Part shown: positions 52,134-59,983 of the stretch, piece after piece
Position numbering within the stretch: position 1 is the first letter of the stretch
Layout of the letters: every line of letters starts with the position of its first letter
Origin: Bacillus benzoevorans
GTDB taxonomy: Bacteria > Bacillota > Bacilli > Bacillales > Cytobacillaceae
Assembly (NCBI RefSeq): GCF_014207535.1
Contig: NZ_JACHGK010000002.1
Span: 124,001 to 188,000, forward strand
Reading direction: 5' to 3'
DNA length: 64,000 nt
Notes under the pieces: generated by a model
What the model saw: the letters and a program-made list of their open reading frames with translations, nothing else
Databases searched by the model: none
Told to the model about the DNA's origin: nothing
Position numbers and translations under genes: made by a program

Positions 52134-52185
52134 AAAAGCTGACAATGATGCCGCGGCTAAAACGGCGTACATCTTGTCAGCTTTT
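52134..52185. terminator. Bidirectional terminator between CAP gene and pirin
   Basis: 12-bp perfect stem AAAAGCTGACAA / TTGTCAGCTTTT with an inner GATGCCG / CGGCGTAC arm. Confidence 0.8.
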
Positions 52186-52203
52186 CATTATTATTTTAGA
52201 GGA

Positions 52204-53220
52204 TCACCTTTTTTCTATTGTACCATCAGCGTATTTCGTAAATCTTCCGGAGGTTCGTTCATTTACTGGATCAGGACGGTCCCACGGCCATCCGCCAAAT
52301 TGTGTTTGCTGATATTCATGAAAGGCATCGCGAACTTCCTGTTCGGTTGTCATCACAAAAGGTCCATATTGAACAACAGATTCCCCGATCGGTTCACCTT
52401 CCAGGACAAGGATGCGGCTGTTCTTTGCTCCATTTGTAATATGAATCTCTTGATCACCCACAAGTTTAATCCGATGAGAAGATGGAATCCAGCTGTCATC
52501 TATTTGAATTTCATCCCCATTAAAATAGTAAAGATTTCGCTTTAATGTACTAGAAACAGCTGGAAGTGACACCATAGCTTCAGGCTCCATTTCAATCAAA
52601 TAGATTCCAACATGATGTTCCCGATCCTTTGCCCAAGAGGCCTTGCAGGGTTCTAAGCTGTTTTTCCCTGCCCAACTGCCTGCAATCAGCTTGACGTTCG
52701 TTTTTCGTCCATTTTCAGCTGCAGATTGAATAACCGGAATGTCCTCTGCCCACAGCATCTTATAATCCGGATCGGCAAATTTATTTTTTGCCGGAAGATT
52801 GAGCCAGATTTGAAAAAGCTCAAGCGGATTATTCTTATCCTGGTGAACTAAGGGAAACATTTCTGTATGCTGACACCCTTTTCCAGTCGTGAGCCATTGC
52901 ACATCTCCATTGCCATAACGGCCAACAGAACCATTAGAATCAAAGTGATCAACAAATCCTTCTAAAACAATCGTAACGGTTTCAAAGCCTCTATGGGGAT
53001 GCACGGGAAACCCCGGGACTGTTTTCCCATGATACATACGAAAACCATCACGCAGCGTGAAGTCCTCTCCAAGTCTTCTTCCTTCAAGAGAGACACTCGG
53101 TCCTTGATCTTCATTGCCTGGAGGATATATATCTTTATGAAACATCGTAATTAAAAACGGATCTTCATTTTGCCATTGAAAGTCTAACTTTTGTACCCCA
53201 AGAATTTGATTATGACTCAT
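52204..53220 (-). CDS. Pirin family protein
   Basis: 338 residues from ATG (MSHNQILGVQ), behind AAAGGAG. Bicupin. Metal ligands H74, H76 (VHPHRGFETVT), H118 and E120 (CQHTEMF), and ILVLEGEPIGE in the second half. Bacterial pirins are iron proteins; some are quercetin dioxygenases or redox-sensing regulators. Downstream of DUF2325 copy 2, about 100 bp away. Confidence 0.92.
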   Translation of the reverse strand: MSHNQILGVQKLDFQWQNEDPFLITMFHKDIYPPGNEDQGPSVSLEGRRLGEDFTLRDGFRMYHGKTVPGFPVHPHRGFETVTIVLEGFVDHFDSNGSVGRYGNGDVQWLTTGKGCQHTEMFPLVHQDKNNPLELFQIWLNLPAKNKFADPDYKMLWAEDIPVIQSAAENGRKTNVKLIAGSWAGKNSLEPCKASWAKDREHHVGIYLIEMEPEAMVSLPAVSSTLKRNLYYFNGDEIQIDDSWIPSSHRIKLVGDQEIHITNGAKNSRILVLEGEPIGESVVQYGPFVMTTEQEVRDAFHEYQQTQFGGWPWDRPDPVNERTSGRFTKYADGTIEKR

Positions 53221-53320
53221 GTAACATACTCCTTTCGAAATCATTCTTCCCCCTTATCCTATGCTATTTTTGACCTAGAACTCAACTTCCTTGCTCGAAG
53301 AATTAGTCGATTATTCCTCC

Positions 53321-53608
53321 TTAAACATGCTCCTTTTTATGTAACTCATGATAGATTGAACTCCAGGAACGTTTTGAAAAACGGATGGGGATGCCTTGTT
53401 CTTGTGCCTTCCGTTTGATTACCCCTGAGAGATTGTGATTGATAAAATCTGTTAAAACTAAAATTATATCCACTTTCTGCGGGATATCTCTTTTTACCAT
53501 CTGTGCTTTACGCCCGCTAACATGGATAACTTCTTTAAAGCCTTCCCCTTCAAGTTTCTTTGTAATTTGACCAAGATGGTCGCCCCCAATAATCATCATC
53601 GATCTCAT
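53321..53608 (-). CDS. DUF2325 protein, copy 2
   Basis: 95 residues, MRSMMIIGGDHLGQITKKL ... SKRSWSSIYHELHKKEHV. Same family as 43074-43355, with the same IIGxDHLG, GRKAQMVKRDIP, LTDFINHNL and KRSWSSIYH blocks. GAGGAGG site 8 nt before the ATG. No Fur box is seen upstream of this copy. No terminator separates it from the pirin gene, so the two may be co-transcribed. Confidence 0.85.
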   Translation of the reverse strand: MRSMMIIGGDHLGQITKKLEGEGFKEVIHVSGRKAQMVKRDIPQKVDIILVLTDFINHNLSGVIKRKAQEQGIPIRFSKRSWSSIYHELHKKEHV

Positions 53609-53638
53609 AAATACATCCTCCTCACTTATATTTTTTAC

Positions 53639-53837
53639 TAAAGTTAGAATTGAATTTAAATCCGATAATCCACATTATATAAGTATGAATTATACTCAAA
53701 AATTTTTATTCTTTTTCACAAATCTCTTTCTAAATTTTATTAACATCATCACTACATTCTGAATATAGTAAATAAAATATCATTGTGTAATATTACATTT
53801 TTTTAAGCTTTCCATTAATTTCGTTTAATAATAAATA
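53639..53837. other. AT-rich region, no gene recognised
   Basis: Upstream of DUF2325 copy 2. Contains AT-rich runs only; presumably holds its promoter but I cannot fix one. Confidence 0.4.
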
Positions 53838-53865
53838 AGCTCCTGTCCGCTTATGCGATCAGGAG
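53838..53865 (-). terminator. Candidate terminator after the HemAT gene
   Basis: 7-bp stem GCTCCTG / CAGGAGC with a 14-nt loop; TTATTTATTATT follows on the minus strand. It lies 134 bp past the gene. Confidence 0.45.
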
Positions 53866-53998
53866 CCTTTGGATGTCCAATCAGCTTTGAAAGAATAATA
53901 TAATTTCCTTAATTTTACTCAAATTAATCCGATGTGTAAAGTACTAATTTGTTTTTTACAAACTATCATTATTTCGCGTATTCATAGCCTATCTAAGT

Positions 53999-55294
53999 TT
54001 AAGCTAAATGAGCTGCCTGATTTAAGTCTTCCGTAGATTGCACGATTTTTTGTGTAGCTGCTCCAATTTCTTTAATAATATGGACAAGATGTTGCAGATC
54101 ATTTTCTACCTGCTGAACCGTAGTTAGGTTCTCATTTGTTGCCGTGACAATTCGCTGAAAGGCTTCACTTGTCAGCTCCGATTTTTTTAAGCCTTCCCCG
54201 ACTAAATGATCAACTTCTTGGATTCCGCTAATGACCTGTTCCTTTTGCTCTGTTATTTGTTCAGTAAATGAACGTATCGCTTTGACTGATTTCTGTGTCT
54301 GATCAGACAGTTTTCTAACTTCCTCAGCAACAACGGCAAATCCTTTTCCATGTTCACCGGCACGCGCCGCTTCAATCGTTGCATTTAAGGCTAATAAATT
54401 CGTTTGATCGGATATCCCCTCGACAATCTCGACCACCTGTCTAATCTCGATCGATAATTGGTTTAATGCTTCTACATTTCCATTCATGGATACCATGCTT
54501 TGATGAATGCATTCGATTTGCTGCTCTAATGAACTTAATTGATCTTGCCCATTTTCCGCGAGCTCTTGACTGGTCTTTGTTTTAGATGCAGTCTGTTTTC
54601 CCTGCTCACTTACCTTCATGCTTTTTTGAATCAATTCCTCAACACTTGCACTTGTTTCCTCCATTGATAAAACAAGTGAGTGACTGGTGGCAAAAATCTT
54701 CTCTTTCAACTCGTCTTTAATCTGTTGATATTCCTGCTGTTTGGCTAAAATTCCGGCCTTTTCCAGCTCTTCCAGAATAACCTGCTGATGAAAATTCAGC
54801 ACCTTAGAGACACTTTTTGCCACGACAAAATACTCCTCTTTTTCTGGGGTTTCCGCAAAAATAATGGTCTGTATGCTTTGCAGCAGAGATTGAAAACTTG
54901 CGACATACCATTGCGGCATTACACCGATTTCCTGATGTCCTGACGCAATTTTTTGCAGTTGTGTAAGATATGCGTCATCTAAATGACCATTAAACATTTG
55001 GATCAGAAAATGACCGTGCATTTCCATCCATCGTTCTGCATTGGAATATTGAGTCACAATCGTGACGTATTCAGGGATATTGGACATAGATTGAAAAAAT
55101 TCAGATGTAATAGACGGCAAATGCTCCTTGATAACTGGCTGGACAATTTTCCCTATTTTTAGATCCTTTTCCGTAAGACCAATAGCACGGCATTGATGGA
55201 CAATAGCCTGATCAGAAATAGAAAATACCACTTCCTCAGCATCTGCGCGACCAAGCCATTTATTTAGATCTTTCGATTTTTTTGTTTTAAACAC
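53999..55294 (-). CDS. hemAT: HemAT-type globin-coupled chemoreceptor
   Basis: 431 residues from GTG (FKTKKSKDLNKWLG), set by GGAG 8 nt upstream; the open frame extends to a TTG 15 codons earlier, before that site. Globin sensor (about 1-185) with proximal His120 (KIASGHQEIGVMPQWY); then a methyl-accepting signalling domain with the hairpin EGISDQTNLLALNATIEAARAGEHGKGFAVVAEEVR written in family form. No membrane helix: soluble oxygen receptor for aerotaxis, as in B. subtilis. It works with CheA/CheW encoded elsewhere. Confidence 0.94.
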   Translation of the reverse strand: MFKTKKSKDLNKWLGRADAEEVVFSISDQAIVHQCRAIGLTEKDLKIGKIVQPVIKEHLPSITSEFFQSMSNIPEYVTIVTQYSNAERWMEMHGHFLIQMFNGHLDDAYLTQLQKIASGHQEIGVMPQWYVASFQSLLQSIQTIIFAETPEKEEYFVVAKSVSKVLNFHQQVILEELEKAGILAKQQEYQQIKDELKEKIFATSHSLVLSMEETSASVEELIQKSMKVSEQGKQTASKTKTSQELAENGQDQLSSLEQQIECIHQSMVSMNGNVEALNQLSIEIRQVVEIVEGISDQTNLLALNATIEAARAGEHGKGFAVVAEEVRKLSDQTQKSVKAIRSFTEQITEQKEQVISGIQEVDHLVGEGLKKSELTSEAFQRIVTATNENLTTVQQVENDLQHLVHIIKEIGAATQKIVQSTEDLNQAAHLA

Positions 55295-55460
55295 CGGAAC
55301 ATCTCCTATCCTGCTTAGAGCATAACGTTTTATTGCCAATGAAAAATAGCACTTTTTTAGTTTATTAGAACAAATTACCTAGTTGTATTTTATCTCATCA
55401 AAGAATTTTGTACTAGTATATTTTGAACGGACATATAGCAAAGGATGAATGGGATCAAAA

Positions 55461-55490
55461 GAAGCATGGAGATTGGTTACTCCATGCTTC
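55461..55490 (-). terminator. Terminator of the MarR-MFS operon
   Basis: Perfect 11-bp stem GAAGCATGGAG / CTCCATGCTTC, followed by TTTTGATC on the minus strand. Confidence 0.75.
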
Positions 55491-55514
55491 ATAATTTATG
55501 AGTATAAAAAGGGA

Positions 55515-56735
55515 TTATCTTCCCGCTTGATATTCCTTAACATCGCTCAATGATTTATGGCGTTCGGCGGCTTTTTTACCATGCACCATATAATAAACCA
55601 AAATACCTACAAAAACAATCATAGACATAGTTATATAAAGTCCCCTGAATCCGATAATCGGCAAAATAAAGCCTAATAGAAAGGGTCCGACTCCTACTCC
55701 AAAATCGTAGAAGACAAAGAAGGTTGAAGTGGCTAATCCTATCCTATGGTTAGATGCTTCATTGACGGCAACGGTCTGAGCACTTGATTGGAAGGTTCCA
55801 AAGCCAACGCCAATGACCGCTCCGGCTATCAGAAGGATGATTCCATGTTCAGCCTGACTGAGAAGCAGTAATCCGGTCCCGAACAACAGAATTGATGGGT
55901 AAATGACACTATTTTCCCCTTTTAAATCAAATAATTTCCCTGTGAATGGCCGGGAGATTAAGAGAAAGACGGCATACATGACAAAGAAAAAGCTTGCGGC
56001 GCCGGCCAGGTCAATTTCTGCAGCATATGCCGATAGAAAGGATAAAATACTTGAATAAACAAAACCAAATAATGCCACAAGAACAGCAATTGGAATCGTG
56101 CTTTTTTCAAAAAAGTAACGAAGATGCAGACCGCTTTTTACTGTTTCTTCATTTGGAACGATATTCACTTTTGGTATGTGAATAAATATCGTAGCAAGAA
56201 CAGCGATGAATGAAAATGCAGTTGTCACGACAAAAATCATGCTATCCGCAAAATAGCGGCTGATAACTAAGCCTAAAAACGGACCGATAGCCATTGCCAG
56301 GTTCATGCTTGTGGCAAAGTAGCCCATTCCTTCACCGCGGCGTACTGCTGGAATAATATCCGCTGCAATCGTTCCTGTTGCGGTTGTCGAAATGCCGAAA
56401 GCAAAGCCATGAATAAAACGAATGAAAAATAGAAGCGGTAAACTGTTGACTGGAAAATACGAAAGCATCATGACTAGAAATAAGATTAAACCCATCAGCA
56501 AAAGCTTCTTTTTTCCAACCGTACCCATCATTCTTCCCGCGATAGGTCTCACCAGAACCGCCCCGAGTACAAAAATACTTGAAGCCAGACCCGCTTCACT
56601 TTGCGAGGCATGAAACTTATCAATTGAATAAACAGCTAATGTAACCATCAGCATATAAAATGAGATAAATAATAAAAAATTAGATAAAGAGACCATGATA
56701 AAGTCTTTTGTCCATAATTTTACTTTTTGTTCCAT
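55515..56735 (-). CDS. MFS transporter, 12 membrane helices
   Basis: 406 residues from ATG (MEQKVKLW), 7 nt after AAAGGGG. Major facilitator fold: LGAVLVRPIAGRMMGTVGKKKLLL is the loop 2-3 motif, RFIHGFAFGISTTATGTIAADIIPAVRRGEGMG marks helix 4-5. Similar to Bacillus drug-efflux-type YfkF/YwoG proteins. Translated 12 bp after the MarR gene, so the regulator probably controls its own exporter. Substrate unknown. Confidence 0.88.
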   Translation of the reverse strand: MEQKVKLWTKDFIMVSLSNFLLFISFYMLMVTLAVYSIDKFHASQSEAGLASSIFVLGAVLVRPIAGRMMGTVGKKKLLLMGLILFLVMMLSYFPVNSLPLLFFIRFIHGFAFGISTTATGTIAADIIPAVRRGEGMGYFATSMNLAMAIGPFLGLVISRYFADSMIFVVTTAFSFIAVLATIFIHIPKVNIVPNEETVKSGLHLRYFFEKSTIPIAVLVALFGFVYSSILSFLSAYAAEIDLAGAASFFFVMYAVFLLISRPFTGKLFDLKGENSVIYPSILLFGTGLLLLSQAEHGIILLIAGAVIGVGFGTFQSSAQTVAVNEASNHRIGLATSTFFVFYDFGVGVGPFLLGFILPIIGFRGLYITMSMIVFVGILVYYMVHGKKAAERHKSLSDVKEYQAGR

Positions 56736-56747
56736 TACCATTCCCCT

Positions 56748-57158
56748 TTATGTAAGTTTTTTTCTGAAGTGTTTGATTGTGCGGAACGTTATTTCCATAT
56801 CAGCCTGCGGTATTTGTTCCAGCAGCGTTTGTTCAAATGCTTCCACAACGAGTATCGCTTCCTGGTATACCTGTTTTCCTTTTTCTGTTAATTGAATCCT
56901 CCGCTCCCGCCTATCTTTACTAGGAATTTTCTCGATCAGCTCTGACTTTTCCAGCCTATCCACGGTCCGTGACACTGTGGGTTTCTCAACGTTGATATAT
57001 TGGCTGATCTCCACTAATGTACTCGGTCCAGATTGCTTTAAATAATAAACGATCAGCCATTGTGAATGAAAGAGTCCTATTGCTGTCAGTTGTTCATTTA
57101 ATTTTTTGGTGAAAAGCCTGGCAAATTGCAAATTCTGGTGAAAAAATGACTGTGACAA
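56748..57158 (-). CDS. MarR-family regulator
   Basis: 136 residues from TTG (SQSFFHQNLQFARLF), 7 nt after GGAGG; a TTG six codons earlier is before that site. Winged helix with STLVEISQYINVEKPTVSRTVDRLEKSELIEKI and the wing DRRERRIQLTEKG. A perfect 14-bp palindrome at its own transcription start indicates autorepression. First gene of the two-gene operon with the MFS transporter. Confidence 0.92.
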   Translation of the reverse strand: MSQSFFHQNLQFARLFTKKLNEQLTAIGLFHSQWLIVYYLKQSGPSTLVEISQYINVEKPTVSRTVDRLEKSELIEKIPSKDRRERRIQLTEKGKQVYQEAILVVEAFEQTLLEQIPQADMEITFRTIKHFRKKLT

Positions 57159-57180
57159 AAAATCTCCTCCGTCCAAAATG

Positions 57181-57194
57181 GTTACCTAGGTAAC
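57181..57194. promoter_or_regulatory. MarR-type palindromic operator
   Basis: GTTACCTAGGTAAC, a perfect 14-bp palindrome 22 bp before the MarR start, touching the -10 box. Confidence 0.75.
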
Positions 57195-57221
57195 TATATA
57201 TGTTCTATCTATTGAAGTCAA
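57193..57221 (-). promoter_or_regulatory. Sigma-A promoter of the MarR-MFS operon
   Basis: Minus strand TTGACT (57216-57221), 17-bp spacer, TATAGT (57193-57198). The palindromic operator overlaps its start side. Confidence 0.75.
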
Positions 57222-57256
57222 GATTCTTGCTTTTCTCTTACCATTCCCACAATAAA

Positions 57257-57303
57257 AAAGAGGTAAAGCAAGAGGACGTTTTTTCCTCTGCTTTACCTCT
57301 TTT
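57257..57303 (-). terminator. Terminator of cstA
   Basis: Nearly perfect 20-bp stem (one bulged A), arms ending AAAAGAGGTAAAGCA / GCTTTACCTCTTTT; it begins beside the cstA stop codon. Confidence 0.88.
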
Positions 57304-57304
57304 A

Positions 57305-59119
57305 TTAGGCTGCTCCATCTATTTCCTTTTCTGAACGAATGACAAGTTCATTTTGAGGAACTTTCATAAATCCGACCCATTTATAAATCGCTGCAGCCAT
57401 AATGACTACACCTAAGACAAGCATAATGATTGAAATCACACCATTTATTACATTATAGCCAGCATTGCCCGAATTTAGGTATACATTTGTTACCATCCAG
57501 TATCCGGCATACATAACGGTTACGTAAAGATAGGCTAGCGGTACGAGACAAGTCAGCATATACCAGCGTTTGTTTGCAATCTTAAGAATAACAGTTGCGC
57601 CAATAATCAACCCAATGGAAGCCATTAACTGATTGGAAACGCCAAACAATGCCCAGACAGAACTGATGTCCCCGGAGAATAGCAGATATCCCCAAACAAA
57701 GCAGGCAATCGCGCTGGCAATCACATTGGCAGGCAGTGAATCGGTCCGTTTTAACGGCTTAATAATATCACCAAAGAAGTCCTGTATCAGATAACGGGCA
57801 ACCCTCGTTCCCGAATCTATTGCGGTTAAGATAAAGACCGCTTCAAAAAGAATAACAAATTGATAGAAATAGGAGGCCATTTTTTCAAAGAATGGAAACT
57901 CAGAAAAGATATAAGTCATCCCCGCAGCCAGTGTAACAGCACCGCCTGTTCTGCCGTTCAGATCCATTTGTACGTCTTCCTCTAATTGATCTAAATAGAC
58001 TGTTTGCATCCCTAATGCCTCAAACTTTTCCGGTGTTGAATTAATGGCAAAATAATCGGCCGGCTGCATTGACACAGCCGCAATCAGAGCCATAATCCCT
58101 ACGACACATTCAACAAGCATCGAACCAAATGCTACCGGTTTAATGTCTTTCCAATGGTCAATCATCTTCGGTGTTGTACCAGAACCAATAAATGCATGGA
58201 ATCCTGAAATTGCCCCGCAGGCAATCGTAATCGAAATAAACGGCCAAACCGGACCAGCTACGATTGGGCCCCCGCCATTAATGAATTCTGTAAATGCCGG
58301 GAATTGCACGACCGGATTGACAATAAATACACCAATAATTAAGGCACCAAATACACCGATTTTCATAAACGTACTTAAATAATCACGAGGTGCCAAGAGC
58401 AACCAAACAGGTAAGGTTGCGGCGAAAAAGGCGTAAATAGGAAGAATAAGTGCTAAAGTGCTTTTTTCTAATGTTAATAAATCGCCTAACCATGTCCCCG
58501 GCAGATAAGGTCCGACAGCGACACAAACCATAATGGCAATAAAACCAACTGTTGTCGCCAGCTTTAAGTTGCCTGTTTTTTTATGATAAAGACCTACAGC
58601 CATCGCAATTGGGATCGTCATCCCAACGGCAAAGGTTCCCCACGGATTCTTTTCCAATGCTCCCAGTACGACTAATGATAATCCTGCCATTGTAATAATA
58701 ATAATAAATAACATGGCTAAACCGGTACAGAATCCAGCGACAGGACCCAGTTCTTCTTTTGCGACTTCTGAGAGTGATTTCCCCTTTCTGCGCATGGATG
58801 CAAATAAGACAACCATATCATGCACGGCACCACCAATAACAGCGCCGATTAGGAGCCATACTAATCCTGGCAGATAGCCAAACTGAGCCGCAAGAATCGG
58901 TCCGACTAACGGTCCGGCTGCAGCAATAGCGGCAAAATGGTGACCAAATGTGACCCATTTATTTGTCGGAACATAGTTCTGTCCATCCTCAAGCACATGT
59001 GCAGGTGTTGGTTTTGATTCATCAATTTTCAACACTTTTACCGCCATAAACGTCCCATATAAACGATAGGCTATGGCTAAAATACACAGCGTCCCAATAA
59101 CGATTGTAACCGCATTCAT
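57305..59119 (-). CDS. cstA: CstA-family carbon starvation / pyruvate-type transporter
   Basis: 604 residues, about 16-18 membrane helices. CstA signature: GTFMAVKVLKID, YVPTNKWVTFGHHFAAIAAAGPLVGPILAAQFG (family form), GAVHDMVVLFASMRRKGKSL, AFIGSGTTPKMI and TAIDSGTRVARYL. E. coli CstA and BtsT of this family take up pyruvate and peptides. The LytS/LytR-type pair directly upstream fits control of this transporter, like BtsSR-BtsT. The ribosome binding site is GGGGAGG. Confidence 0.93.
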   Translation of the reverse strand: MNAVTIVIGTLCILAIAYRLYGTFMAVKVLKIDESKPTPAHVLEDGQNYVPTNKWVTFGHHFAAIAAAGPLVGPILAAQFGYLPGLVWLLIGAVIGGAVHDMVVLFASMRRKGKSLSEVAKEELGPVAGFCTGLAMLFIIIITMAGLSLVVLGALEKNPWGTFAVGMTIPIAMAVGLYHKKTGNLKLATTVGFIAIMVCVAVGPYLPGTWLGDLLTLEKSTLALILPIYAFFAATLPVWLLLAPRDYLSTFMKIGVFGALIIGVFIVNPVVQFPAFTEFINGGGPIVAGPVWPFISITIACGAISGFHAFIGSGTTPKMIDHWKDIKPVAFGSMLVECVVGIMALIAAVSMQPADYFAINSTPEKFEALGMQTVYLDQLEEDVQMDLNGRTGGAVTLAAGMTYIFSEFPFFEKMASYFYQFVILFEAVFILTAIDSGTRVARYLIQDFFGDIIKPLKRTDSLPANVIASAIACFVWGYLLFSGDISSVWALFGVSNQLMASIGLIIGATVILKIANKRWYMLTCLVPLAYLYVTVMYAGYWMVTNVYLNSGNAGYNVINGVISIIMLVLGVVIMAAAIYKWVGFMKVPQNELVIRSEKEIDGAA

Positions 59120-59208
59120 TTCTATTTCCTCCCCTCTTATTTGTCTCTATGATACAAATAAAAGTTTATTCGCGGAGGAATTTCCGCTAAAATGCAAAAA
59201 TAGAGGGA

Positions 59209-59236
59209 TGAAACGCAGAATGTGAAAGCTGGAATG
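59209..59236 (-). promoter_or_regulatory. Tandem 14-bp direct repeats upstream of cstA
   Basis: On the minus strand two abutting copies of CATTC-N4-TTTCA (59223-59236 and 59209-59222), about 90-117 bp before the cstA start and 55-82 bp upstream of a -10-like TATCAT (59149-59154) that has no good -35. Likely activator sites for the adjacent LytTR-type regulator (inference). Confidence 0.5.
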
Positions 59237-59245
59237 CAAACCCTT

Positions 59246-59983
59246 TCAGAATCCGATCACCTTTTTTAAATCCTTTATATAGGTTCTGCTGACAGGGACC
59301 TTTGATCCGTCATTCATCATTAAATTATAGGTCGAGTTAAACCAAGGTTCAATTTCATCGATATGCTCTAAATTAACGACATAACTGCGGTGAACCCGTA
59401 AAAATGGGCGGAAATTCATCCTTTTTTCAACCTCAACTAGCGGTTCACTGACTTTATATTCCTGTTTAAGGGTATGAATGATACATTTTCCTTCACTAGA
59501 TTCAACAAAGAGAATATCCGTATATGGAATAAGAACAATTTTTTCCTCTACTGAAAAGGCCATTTTTCCATTGTGATCATTTCGTAATGGCGGAACTACA
59601 AGTACATCCTCTTTCCCGATTTTTCCTAGCTTGTCTATTTTCTCAAGTGTATGCAGAATTCGTTCCTCTTCAAAAGGTTTTAAAATATAGTCAACAGCAT
59701 CAGCTTCAAACGCCTGCAAAGCATATTCATCATAAGCGGTGGCAAAGACAATAGCCGGAGGATGTTCCAGATCTTTTAATTGTCCGGCGAGTTCGATGCC
59801 CGTTCCTTCCTCCAATTCAATATCGAGGAATACTAAATCAGGCTGGAATTCTGTGATCTCTTTTACAGCATCCTCTATACAATCACTTTCTCCTAAAACC
59901 GTGACTTGTTTACTTTGATTGAGCAGATATCTTAATTCATCTCTTGCTAATGGTTCATCGTCCACTATATAGACCTTCAACAT
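59246..59983 (-). CDS. LytTR-family response regulator
   Basis: 245 residues. Receiver domain with acidic pocket D8/D9, phosphoacceptor Asp54 (VFLDIEL), T/Y switch in FATAYDEYAL and KPF. LytTR DNA-binding domain from about 140 (FSVEEKIVLIPYTDILFVESSEGKCIIHTL, family style; FLRVHRSYVVNLEHIDEIEPW). It overlaps the kinase gene by 29 nt, so the pair is coupled. Regulators of this type bind direct repeats and drive LrgA/PftA- or CstA-type transporter genes. Confidence 0.92.
   Translation of the reverse strand: MLKVYIVDDEPLARDELRYLLNQSKQVTVLGESDCIEDAVKEITEFQPDLVFLDIELEEGTGIELAGQLKDLEHPPAIVFATAYDEYALQAFEADAVDYILKPFEEERILHTLEKIDKLGKIGKEDVLVVPPLRNDHNGKMAFSVEEKIVLIPYTDILFVESSEGKCIIHTLKQEYKVSEPLVEVEKRMNFRPFLRVHRSYVVNLEHIDEIEPWFNSTYNLMMNDGSKVPVSRTYIKDLKKVIGF

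Noticed and set aside
52108..52545. 145-codon plus-strand frame opposite pirin
   Set aside because: Overlaps the terminator and antisense to conserved pirin residues.
59235..59248. CcpA cre-like sequence upstream of cstA
   Set aside because: TGAAAGGGTTTGCA has two mismatches at informative positions and lies in the end of the regulator gene; kept only as a remote possibility.
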